This document shows positions 52,826 to 64,000 of a DNA stretch of 64,000 nt, in pieces. Numbering within the stretch: the first letter of the stretch is position 1; each line of letters opens with the position of its first letter. A program made the translations under genes and the position numbers. Origin of the DNA: Microbacterium elymi. Lineage in GTDB: Bacteria > Actinomycetota > Actinomycetes > Actinomycetales > Microbacteriaceae. Below the pieces are notes generated by a model. It was not told where the DNA came from and did not search any database. It saw nothing but the letters and a program-made list of their open reading frames with translations. The stretch spans positions 620,001-684,000 of the forward strand of contig NZ_CP091139.2 in the NCBI RefSeq assembly GCF_021582895.2, read 5' to 3'.

Positions 52826-55446
52826 CCGATTCGATCGTCCGGTTCAGCGTCGTCGTTCCGCTGTACCGGTCGGCGCGATACCTGCCCGATCTGCTGCGCG
52901 CGTTCGATGCGCAAGCGCCGCGGGCGATATGAACTCGAGTTCATCTTCGTGGATGACGGCTCGCCGGATGACTCCGCTCAGATCGCGGAACGCTGGCTCG
53001 ACGCCGCTGCCCGCTCCGGAAGGGTCATCCGCAAGGCGAACGGCGGCGTGAGCTCGGCACGGAACGCCGGCATCGCCGTGGCCGCCGGCGATTGGATCGC
53101 GCTGCCCGACGGCGACGACTTCGTGGGTGACCGCTATTTCGCCGCGACCGCCGACGCGCTCCTGGCACCGGATTCGAAGGATGCTGTCATCGCCGCGGCG
53201 AACGTCAAATGGTTCTCCGAGGCCGCGGGGCGCGCCACGGACACGCACGCGTTGAAGTTCAAGTTCGCCGATGGCACTCGTGTCATCGACCTCGACCGCG
53301 AACCGCAGGCGGTGCAGTCGCAGGCGGCGTCGGCGTTCTTCCGACGCGACATGCTCCAACGGGACGACGTGCGGTTCATCGAATCGCTGAGCATCGCCGA
53401 GGACGCGCTCTTCGTCGCGGAATACCTTCTCGCCGCCCCGTCGCGCCGTGTCCTGATGGTCTCCGACGCAGAGTACTTCTACCGGAAGCGGACCGCCGCC
53501 GATTCCGCCGTCGACAACAGCGGCCACAATCCCGACTTCAACTTCGGCCGATTCGAACGGGGATACCTCCCGCTCTTCGAACGAGCAGAGTCCGACGGCA
53601 ATGTCCCTGCCTGGCTCGACATGATGTTCCTCTACGACGTGAGATGGTTCCTCCCGCGCGAGAACGACATCAGCAAGAAGGCCACGTGGATGTCGGACGC
53701 TGACCGGGAGCGCGTCCTGGCCGCCCTCGCCGCCGTGCTCGCGCACGTCGCGGATTCGAGCATCCACTCGTACAACGTCACCAGCCTCGGTGTCGACCAC
53801 CGCTGCCTTCTGCTCGCGCTCAAGGGATCGCCGCTGCCCGCAGAGGGCATCGCGAAGGTGGTGACCGATGATCATCGTGGCGTCGAGATCAGATACCTGT
53901 TCGCCCGAGCGCTGCCTGTCGAGCGTTTCGCGCACGACGGGCGACCGGTGGAGCCCGTGGTATCGAAGACCCGTCGGCTCGACGTCTTCGGGCAGACACT
54001 CGTGCGGGAGCGCATCCTGTGGTTCGCTCCCCGCTCCGTCGTCACCGTACAGCTCGATGACCACGCCGTCGCCCTGGAATCGTCCGTGTACCAGGCACGC
54101 GGACTGCGTCCGCGCCCGCGCCAGCGCCGGGCATCGTCGGCGACGAGGGCGCAAGCCGCGCGGTTCCTCCGCCGCGTGGCAGGGCGCGCTCGTGCCGAGC
54201 TGGCTTGCGCTGGTGCCCGGGTCGTTCCGATCCAGTCCGCGGGTGCGGGGACGCGGCGACGGGATGCGCGCCCGCCGTTGGACCAGGATGCGGCGACTCC
54301 TCGGGATGAACAGGAAGTACTCCGACGCCTGGGTCCTCATGGATCGGGTGAGCGCGGCGGGCGACAGCGCGGAGTACCTCTACCGTCACCTGCGTCGGCA
54401 TGAGCCGGCCATCAACGCATGGTTCGTCGTGGCCGAGGACAGCGCCGATTGGAATCGCCTGAAGCGAGAGGGATTCCGCCTGATCGCATACGGGTCAGGG
54501 GAGCATCGCGCTGTCCTCGCTGAAGCTCTCGTCGTGCTCTCCACACATCTCGACGTGGAGGTGTCTGACCCCGTTCCCGAACGCCACTACCCGGGCAGAT
54601 CCCGACCGTGGCGATACGTCTACCTCGAGCACGGCGTCCTGCAGCATGATCTCTCCATCTGGTTCAACCGCAAGCGGATCGACCTCATCACCACTGCGAG
54701 TGTGGACGAGCAGAACTCGATCATCGAGGACGGTTCGTCCTATGTCCTCACCGGGATGCAGGCGAAGCTGACCGGATTCCCCCGCCACGACGAGGTCGCA
54801 CGGCTCGTGGCCGCCGCCGACCCCGCTGAACGCAACATCATCCTGCTCGCTCCAACCTGGCGACACCGCCTTCTCGGGCCGAAGGCGGTCGGCGGCGGGC
54901 GCACATTGAGGGAGCCCTTCGAGCGCTCGGAGTTCGGACAGAACTGGCTCGCGCTGGTGAACGACCCCCGACTCGCCGCATTGGCGCAGGCGGCCGGGGC
55001 GAGGATCGCCTTCCTCCCGCATCCGAACTTCCGATCGCAGATCGACGCCGATCTGGTTGCACCGCATGTCGACCTGATCACCGTGGTCCACGACGTGCAC
55101 GAACTCCTGACGCGTTGCCGGGTCGTGGTGACCGACTACTCTTCGATCTTCTTCGAGGCTGCGACTCGCCGGGGCGGATGTCGCGTACTTCCAATTCGAC
55201 CGGGACGACTTCCTCCATGGCGGCCACACCTACGTTCCCGGGTACTGGTCCTATGAAGACCACGGCTTCGGACCGGTCGCCACCTCGGTCCCGGATGCCG
55301 TCGAGATCGTGAGAAGGCAGCTGGACGACCTCGGGTATCTCGCCGAGCGTGACCTCTACCGGGCACGTGTCGAGCGCACTCTCCCGCTCGTCGATGGGCA
55401 GTCGTGCAGACGCATCACGCATCAGGTGAGAGATCTGCTCAGCTGA
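52822..55446 (+). CDS. GT2/CDP-glycerol (ribitol) phosphotransferase fusion 3 (three apparent one-base gains)
   Basis: About 873 residues starting MTDSIVRFSVVVPLYRSARY. Extra bases near 52914, 54205 and 55165 were removed. The GT2 part has ELEFIFVDDGSPDDSAQIAE and NGGVSSARNAGIAVAAGDW. The phosphotransferase part has YSDAWVLMDRVSAAGDSAEY, YLEHGVLQHDLSIWFNRKR, APTWRHRLL, FLPHPNFRSQID and VTDYSSIFFEAATR. Coupling to the CDP-ribitol synthase fusion suggests that ribitol-phosphate is the substrate, i.e. a TarL-like activity. The donor cannot be read from sequence alone. Confidence 0.88.
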
Positions 55447-55575
55447 CGAGGGGCCGGTCGGGGCCGGTTGTCCCTAGGATGACGATATGAATCGCCGGAC
55501 CGTGCCCGCGCTGCCATGCCTGCCGCCTGCGGCGACCGGTCTCCATCGCCCTGACGCCGGGCAGAGGACAGGGGC

Positions 55576-57318
55576 GTGACGGCACGCGGCGCTGCGCGCC
55601 GCGCCCTGGGGTACCTCCTCTGGCAGTGGCGACGGCGCCCGTCGACGGCGTCCGCCGCAGATCGCATCCGCGGTCTTCTGCCGCCCGCTGCCGGCCGGGT
55701 CCGCCGGGTGGTCGTGGTCGCCGATCGCCCCTCACGCTGGCGGGTCCAACGTTGGCTTCGCACGTTCTTCACCGACGACGTCACCGTGTACGCAACCGGT
55801 TTCGTGCCGAGCCGCACCCGTCAACCCGGGGTGCACGTCCACCGGATGGCATCGCCCGACTCCATCGCGGCTTCGATGCGTGACGCGCCGCCACCGGACA
55901 TCATCATCGATGCGCGCCGCCCGGCCGACGAGGGGCAGTCGGTCGCGCTCTGGCGCGCCGTGTACCCGCATCTTGCCGCGAACGGCTTGTACGTCCACCA
56001 TCGTCCCGGCGCCCAAGCCCGGGATGGCGTGTCCGGCTGGGCCGGCGTGGTCGAGGGGCGCCTGCCGTCCCAACCGACGACCGGACCGCTGGCAGACGAC
56101 CTCATCTCCGCGACCTCACATGTCGAAGGGATCGACTCCTACGCGGTGCACACGAAGGCGAGAGCCCACTATCTGAAGGTGCCGGAGCGGCGGATCGCCT
56201 CTCTTGCCACGCGCACGCCACGCCTGTCCATCGACCTGATCGATACGCGGCCGGGCGCCCATGTCACCGCAAAAGCCGCGGTGCGCACGAACACGCCGAA
56301 TCCTTCCGTCGAGAATCTGCACACCGAGTTGGACACCCCCGAGATCACGATGCGCCACTATCGCGGACGCATCCGTGTGCTCAGCCACATGGCATGGGTG
56401 CACGATCAGACGCTCCTGCCGCCGTCGTTCCGATTTCCGACCGAGGCGATTCCCGGCACCGTGCTCGCCCCCGATGTCACGCCCGACTTCGTATCGATCC
56501 CGGCGAGATTCGATGGTCCGGTCCCCCTTCTCCGCGGCCCGATCTACGACCTGACCACGGCCTACCACGGGCACTTCGGCCATTTCATCACCGAGGTTCC
56601 GGCCAAGCTGTGGGGGTGGGATGAGGCCAAGAGACGTCTTCCCGACCTCCGGGCGATCGTCCGCATACCGCCGGGCTATCAGCCCACGTATGAGCGGGAA
56701 CTGCTGCTCGCGTACGGGCTTGACGACCACGACGTGGTCTGGCAGCCGGCTCCCGCCGAAGTGGATTCGCTCGTCGCCTGCACTGTCCTGTGGCAGAACC
56801 ACGAGCCGTTCTGGTTCCATCCGATGATCCGCGACGTGTGGGCGCGCCTCCGGAAGGGGCTCGTCGATGCGGACCGGACCGGAGTCGGCCGAAAGCTGTT
56901 CGTGTCCCGTCGCCCCGGCATGGTGCACCGCGACTGCCGGAATGCGCCGGCCGTGGAGGAGCTCTTCCGTGAGCACGGCTTCGAAGTGGTCTTCCCCGAA
57001 GACCACACGCTCCATACCCAGGCCGAGCTCTTCGCGGATGCCCGCGTGGTGGCGGGATTCGGCGGTTCGGCGATGTTCAACGTGCTCTTCGCAGAGAAGC
57101 TGCAGGCGATGATCGTCCTGAATCACGAGGCCTATGCGGCCCGGAATGAGCAGCTCTACGCCATGGGCCTCGGCGCTGAACTCCACTATTTCTGGAGCGC
57201 ACCGGACCGTGTTCAAGCCGGCAGGACATTCGATCCGCGGGCGTTCCATTCGGCATGGGAATTCGACTTCGAGCGGAACGGGGCCGCGCTGCGCGAGACG
57301 CTTCGCTCCCTCGGGTGA
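55576..57318 (+). CDS. GT61-family glycosyltransferase (DUF563)
   Basis: 580 residues in one intact frame from GTG 55576 (MTARGAARRALGYLLWQW). The first 230 residues are not recognised. The GT61 domain shows YDLTTAYHGHFGHFITEVPA, KLWGWDEAKRRLPDLRAIVR, RKLFVSRRPGMVHRDCRN and ELFADARVVAGFGGSAMFNV. GT61 members add xylose, N-acetylglucosamine and other sugars to surface polysaccharides. The donor is unknown. About 130 bp without other features separate it from the upstream fusion gene. Confidence 0.83.
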   Translation: MTARGAARRALGYLLWQWRRRPSTASAADRIRGLLPPAAGRVRRVVVVADRPSRWRVQRWLRTFFTDDVTVYATGFVPSRTRQPGVHVHRMASPDSIAASMRDAPPPDIIIDARRPADEGQSVALWRAVYPHLAANGLYVHHRPGAQARDGVSGWAGVVEGRLPSQPTTGPLADDLISATSHVEGIDSYAVHTKARAHYLKVPERRIASLATRTPRLSIDLIDTRPGAHVTAKAAVRTNTPNPSVENLHTELDTPEITMRHYRGRIRVLSHMAWVHDQTLLPPSFRFPTEAIPGTVLAPDVTPDFVSIPARFDGPVPLLRGPIYDLTTAYHGHFGHFITEVPAKLWGWDEAKRRLPDLRAIVRIPPGYQPTYERELLLAYGLDDHDVVWQPAPAEVDSLVACTVLWQNHEPFWFHPMIRDVWARLRKGLVDADRTGVGRKLFVSRRPGMVHRDCRNAPAVEELFREHGFEVVFPEDHTLHTQAELFADARVVAGFGGSAMFNVLFAEKLQAMIVLNHEAYAARNEQLYAMGLGAELHYFWSAPDRVQAGRTFDPRAFHSAWEFDFERNGAALRETLRSLG

Positions 57319-57335
57319 CTCTCGCGCCGGACGTG

Positions 57336-59990
57336 TCAGCCGGCGACGTCCACCGTCCAGGAGTCGTTGGGCGCCGCCGTGAGCCGCTCTTCGGCCGGGC
57401 GCACGCGTCGCGCCTCGAGCATCGCTTCGAACACCCGCCGACAGTTCTGTCCGTCGCGCACGGGGAATGTCAGCCGCATGCGCTCGGCGTAGACGCCGTC
57501 CAGCGTCCCCGACAACGCGTCGTCCACCGCGGCCACCGCTGCGTCGGCCTCCGTCGTCACGGGCCCGAATCCGTCGCGTTCGTAGTCGAAGTACGCCGGG
57601 CGTTCGGTGTGGCTGGTGAAGTACTCGTCACGATCGAACTGGAAGTACACGATCGGTCGCTGGATGTACGCCATGTTGAACGCCGTCGAGGAGTAGTCGG
57701 TGACGAGCACGCGAGCGCGCACGATCATCTCGCGCACATCGACGTCGTCGTAGGACACCACCCGCACGTCCGCGGGAAGATCGAAGCGATCCAGGTAGGC
57801 GTGCATGTTCGGGTGGGGCATGAAGACGACCTGCGAACCGGTCCTGCGGGCGGCCTCCGCCAGGCGCGGTGAGCGGAAGAAAGCCGCGAGCTGCTGGGCG
57901 TAGGGCGTGTCGGCGAAGCCGTCCACTGCCCCGCGTCCGCGCGAGGAGCCGACCATGCCGGTGACGAGGTAGTCGCGCCAGGTCGGCATGACGAGGACCA
58001 TGTCGCGCTCCTCGTCCGGAACGGCGGCGTCCTGTCGGAGGAGGGCATCGAACCGCGGAAGCCCGGCCAGTCGCGTCTCCTTCGCGCCATATCGGAAGGC
58101 GGAGCGTCCCACGATGTAGTCGTACTCGCCCTGGGTGGAGGTGATGAACGTCGAGATCGGCTTCGGGTTCAACCAGTCGGAGATGTCACCTTTGATCACG
58201 CCGTGCTGAAGGAAGGTGAAGGTCCAGGCGTACCGCCCCAGCCGCTTCGGAATCGGATTCGTGATGAACCGGTCGGCGTGACTCGATGCCACGTGCTCGG
58301 CCGAGAGCAGCAGCCGCGCGAACTCGGGTGACCCGTAGTCGACCAGCCGCACACCCTCTGCTTCGAGGCGCGCCCAATCGGCAGAGTCCCTCCGGATCGC
58401 GAACCACGAATTGATCTCCGGATGGTTCTGTGCCACCCACTTGTAGAGGATCTCCGCGCTGTCGTTCGCGTCGACATCCCGATCGATGAAGACCCATGCC
58501 CGCGAGAACTTCTCCGGAACGAGGGGCATCGCCCCCCAGGCCGTGCGCACGCGGCCGAGGGCCTCCCGGGACGAACCCGCCGGATCATCACGGCGCCCGC
58601 TTCGCGCACGGTCAGCCCGGCACGCCGTCGAAGCCTGCGATAGGTCGAGAGCCCGGACGCCGACGGAACGGACTTCCGGGTGGCGCCGGCGATCCGCTCC
58701 GCGATGACCTCTGGGGTCGCCGGAGCGAAGCCTGCGGGCTTCTGTCGAACGAGGATCGGCACCTCTACGCCGTCCAGTGAGAGCACCAGGTGGGGCGTGA
58801 TCGTGGTCCAGATCGTCCGCTGATAGACGATGGGACGCCCCGCGAACTCGAGAGCCCAGTCCTTGGTGTAGCGGGGCGCGTGGCGCTCCCCATCGACGAG
58901 AAGCTGCTCGTCGTGCGGCTCATCGCCGCGATAACGGTAGTTGAGTGCGATGAGACCGCGCGTCGGATCGATGCGTCCGAGGTGAACCGTCCCGTGCCCG
59001 CCGCCGCGCTTGATGAGGATGAGGGCGTCCTTCATCCAATCCGAGACCGCCATCGCGTTGAAGCCTCGGATGAGATCCTCATCGAGATGGCGAGTGATCT
59101 CGGGGAGCAGTTCATCGAGCTCGCGATACATGCTCTCCGGGAACCGGGCGCGGCGCACCACGCCGCCCTGCGACGCACGGAAGAGCCAGAGCAGGTCGTA
59201 GATGATGAGCATCTGCGCCCAGGCCGGGAGCGCGCCGTCGGCCTGCCGCCACGACATCGAGATAGCCATGGCGAATGGTGTCGGTGTATTTCGCCGGATT
59301 CGTCGCGCTGCTCTGCACGAGTGACGATGCGTCCGCCCGCTGGCGGTAGAAGTAGTCGGCGTGCGCAGCGAGGGCGACGCGCGGCCGGTCGAAGCCGAGC
59401 AGGTAACGGGAGACGAAATTTCCGTCTTCGAAACGCAGCCGCAGGTTCTCACGGAACCGCAGGCCACGGCCTTCGATGATGTCGCGGCGGAAGAACCCCG
59501 TGGTGACGTGGGCCTGGATCGTGTCGGGCTCCACGTCCAGATCGACGATCCGCGTGCCGTCTTCGAAGCGGTCGGCGAGCGCATGGGTGTCACGTACAAC
59601 GTCCGCGCCCTCCTCCACCTCGTGCCACATCTTGATCCGAGCGGTGACCATCGCGACCGGTTGAGGACGGTCGTCCGAGGTGAGCGCCGCGGCGTCTCGG
59701 AAATAGTGCTTCGAGACACGGTCATCAGGGTCCGGGAACGTCACCCACTCCCCCGTGGCGTGGTCGAGTCCGTGGTTGCGGGCGCTTGCCTGGCCGCCGT
59801 TCTCTTTGTGGAGGACGCGGACCGACTGCGGGTGCCGGTGAGCGAACTCCGCCGCCACCGCGGCCGTGTCATCCGTCGATCCGTCATCGACGAGGATGAT
59901 CTCGAGTCCATCGATGCCGACGGACTGGCTCTCGAGTGACTCGAAGAAGTCAGGCAGGTAGGCCGCCACGTTGTACATCGGCGTGATCAC
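57336..59990 (-). CDS. GT2/CDP-glycerol glycerophosphotransferase fusion 4 (two apparent indels)
   Basis: About 884 residues. The N-terminal GT2 domain has SVITPMYNVAAYLPDFFESL, IILVDDGSTDDTAAV, ENGGQASARNHGLDHATGEW and FPDPDDRV. A linker leads to a TagF-like domain with AWVFIDRDVDANDSAEILYK, FLQHGVIKGDISDWLNPK, MPTWRDYLV, VFMPHPNMHAYL and VTDYSSTAFNMAYI. An extra base near 59262 and a lost one near 58548 cancel. The start is GTG 59990; no better codon lies upstream before a stop. It is most similar in layout to the fusion at 42901-45531 and is probably its paralogue. Confidence 0.87.
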
Positions 59991-60127
59991 TGAGAAGCGT
60001 GGTGCCTTGCCGTCACTGTCTCATTCGTCCTGTCGTCCGCCCATCACAGTCCCCACGGGCGATTGTCCAGTCTAAGGACGTCGTGCTTGTGGGAACGCTG
60101 TGGACTCCGACCGCGCGGCGCGAGCGG

Positions 60128-62285
60128 CTACTTTGCGCCGGACCTCGCCGCCATGACCGACAGCGCCGCCTTCTTGATGTCGGGGGTCAGCGATTTCGCG
60201 AACGTCGCCGACATGTGACCGCGATCGAAGTAGACGATCACGCCGCCGAGGACCGAGTAGCAGGTCTCTCCCGAGCAGATGCGATCGGTGAGGTCGAGCA
60301 TCTTCACGTCGGGATTCGACATCCGGGCGGCCGCATCGGCGAGGGGGTCCTTCTGCTCACGCGCTCTGGTGCCGTCACAGGCCGAGAGGTCGTCGAGATG
60401 GGCCGCCACGCAATCCGGCACGTTCTTCAACTCGGTGGCGTAGGGCGTGTCGTGCAGCACAAGCGTCGGAGTGCCGGCGTCTGCCCATTTCGTCAGCACG
60501 CGGGTGTATGCGGCGCCGGCGGCCGTCCACGTCTGAGCGCGGGTCTTGCCCGGCATCTTCGCCCACGTCCGATTCGAAAAGACGACGAGGTCGTAGTGGT
60601 CCTTCGGGATCTCGTCGATGACCTTCTTGTTCCAGTCGAGGCAGTTCTGCGAGCGCTCGGGCGTTCCGAAGTCCACCATGACGTCGACCGTGTAGCACTC
60701 GGAGATGAGATAGGTCGTGATCGACCAGTTCTCGGTCTTGGCGATCTCCTCGAGTGCCGGCAGCCAGTGTCCGGCGTGCGAGTTGCCGATCAGCGCGACC
60801 TTCTTCGCTTTGGGGTCGCTTGCCCGTAGTGGCAGGTCTTCTGGTCGCTGAAGTCGCCGAGGATCCAGCAGTCGTCGGTGTACGGCTTCGGCTTGTCCTG
60901 TGCTGCGAAGACGGGCGTCGTCAGCAGCTTGTCACCGTGCGGCGAACACGACGTGGCGTTCACCAGAGCCCGCGAGCCGAAGCACGAGTCGGCGTCGTTG
61001 AGCGCGTGGTCGAGTTTCGACTGGGCGGCCGCCGCCTGTGCGCTGACGGTGCCGACGACCGCACCGCTGGCGAGGGCGATCACGATCATGCCGGTGAGGG
61101 CGAAGATGAAGGACCGTCGCAGCGGGACACCGAGCGGCTTGCGCCCCCGGAATCGGTCTTCGACGAAGATCTTGGTGAGCCACGCGAGCACGAAGGCCGC
61201 GATGATCGCCAGCACCTTGGTCGATCGGTGCAGATCGTGGCCGAGCACGTACGGCAGGAGCACCAGGGCGGGCCAGTGCCAGAGGTACATGCTGTACGAG
61301 ACATCCCCCACCACCTGGACCGGCTGCCAGGACATCGCGCGCAGCGGCGAGAGTGGGCCGCGCTGGATCGCCGCGACCAACACCAGTGCCGTGCCGACCA
61401 CCGGCAGCGCGGCGGTGTAGCTCGGGAACGGCAGCGCGCCGGTGTAGGTGAACGCCGCGATCGCGATGAACACCAGGCCCACGTAGGCGACGACCAGACG
61501 GGTGACGCCGTGCCCGTCCAGCCGCTCGCTGCACCCAGGGGAAGATGCAGGCGGCGAGGCCGCCGAGCCCGAGTTCCCAGGCGCGCGTCCACGAGACGAA
61601 ATAGGCCGCCGCAGGATCGGTCGCCGTGATCCAGATCGATGCGATCAGCGACAGACCCACGATCACCGCGATTGCGATGCCGACGGCCTTCCGGTCGGCA
61701 TCGCGCCGGCGCTTGCGGATGAACCAGATGGCGAACAGCACGACGATCGGCCAGACCAGGTAGAACTGCTCTTCGACCGACAGCGACCAGAAATGCTGAA
61801 CCGGGCTCGGCGCGTCGTCGATGGCGAGATAGTCCACGGCCTGTCCGGCGAGGAACCAGTTCTCCACATACGCGGCGGCGGCGGCGACCTGCTTCGCGAC
61901 GTTCGTCCAGACCGTCTGCGGGGCCCACATGACGGTCACCGCAAGGGTGACCACCAGCACGAGGAACGAGGCGGGCAGCAGCCGGCGGATGCGGCGGCCC
62001 CAGAAATCGGCGAGCTGACGGCCGTTCTGAGGGGGCTTGGAGACCAGATGGCTGGTGATGAGGAAGCCGGAGATCACGAAGAAGACGTCGACGCCGACGA
62101 AACCGCCGGGAACGCGGCCCGGGAAGAAGTGGTAGACCACCACGAGCAGCACGGCGAGAGCGCGCAGCGCCTGGATGTCGGCCCGCACGGGTGTCGGCGC
62201 CGAGGGGGCCCGCTTGCGCCTTCGTGGCCGCACGCGAGCTTCGACTCGCGGGCGCGACGAAGTCGGGCTTTTCAGAGACGGTCAC
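60128..62285 (-). CDS. OafA-type acyltransferase with C-terminal SGNH domain (three apparent indels)
   Basis: About 718 residues after corrections near 62214, 61532 (gains) and 60828 (loss). The acyltransferase-3 part has RADIQALRALAVLLVVVYHF, GVDVFFVISGFLITSHLV, HFWSLSVEEQFYLVWP and SYSMYLWHWPALVLLPYV. After a membrane helix the exported part has ALIGNSHAGHWLPALEEIAK, an SGNH-like block I/II with Ser in GNSHAGHW, and a C-terminal DRGHMSATFAKSL with the His. Such fused proteins O-acetylate cell-wall or surface glycans. The GTG at 62285 lies six bases from a TAGGAT box, suggesting a leaderless transcript divergent from rmlA. Confidence 0.9.
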
Positions 62286-62355
62286 CCATGGATCCTACGC
62301 GACCCACCCTGAATGACTCCGGAAGCATCGATGAGTCCCGGCCCACTCTGCCAAG

Positions 62356-64000
<1,645 letters not shown>

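Overview
The window is chromosomal DNA of a high-G+C actinobacterium, most likely Microbacteriaceae and probably Microbacterium. The signs are the mtrA-mtrB-lpqB-comF-hpf order, a whiB2-like gene, dense GC-rich codons and many -10-like boxes a few bases before start codons. The largest technical feature is a set of single-base indels. About 30 of some 47 genes read only after 1-5 corrections, most of them one extra base inside GCAGC/GCTGC or CTGC. After correction nearly every gene is divisible by three and matches its family length, so these look like read or consensus errors rather than pseudogenes. Coordinates below span whole corrected genes.

Layout. 1-5.2 kb (minus): hpf, comF, lpqB, mtrB, mtrA. 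5.4-11.0 kb (plus): a tightly coupled operon of a multi-pass membrane protein, DUF4129, DUF4350, MoxR ATPase and DUF58. 11.0-11.6 kb: an eight-unit hairpin repeat array. 11.8-18.9 kb: ChaA-type antiporter, aquaporin, katG-furA, SpoIIM-like and RDD proteins. 19.2-20.8 kb: a secreted tannase/feruloyl-esterase-like protein bracketed by two 100-bp hairpin elements. 21.0-23.5 kb: ahcY, a nucleotidyltransferase antitoxin-like gene, DUF3499.

23.6-33.1 kb is the first surface-polymer island: DUF4012, a Stealth phosphotransferase, a GT4 enzyme, an acyltransferase, and a GT2/CDP-glycerol-type phosphotransferase fusion. Its centre looks less GC-rich than the flanks. It lies between DUF3499 and its usual neighbour, a metallopeptidase-fold gene. 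33.2-40.2 kb returns to core genes (metallopeptidase-like, DUF5719, a large GT2 membrane protein, WhiB) with parDE- and vapBC-like modules.

40.2-64.0 kb is a second, larger envelope-polymer locus: two O-antigen-ligase-like proteins, three more GT2-phosphotransferase fusions, a tandem double phosphotransferase, DUF4012, a GT2, an IspD/SDR fusion expected to make CDP-ribitol, a GT61 enzyme, an acyltransferase with an SGNH-like domain, and rmlA-rmlB for dTDP-rhamnose. Together these genes suggest a phosphate-linked, probably ribitol- or glycerol-phosphate, glycosylated and acylated cell-wall polymer plus rhamnose-containing glycan.
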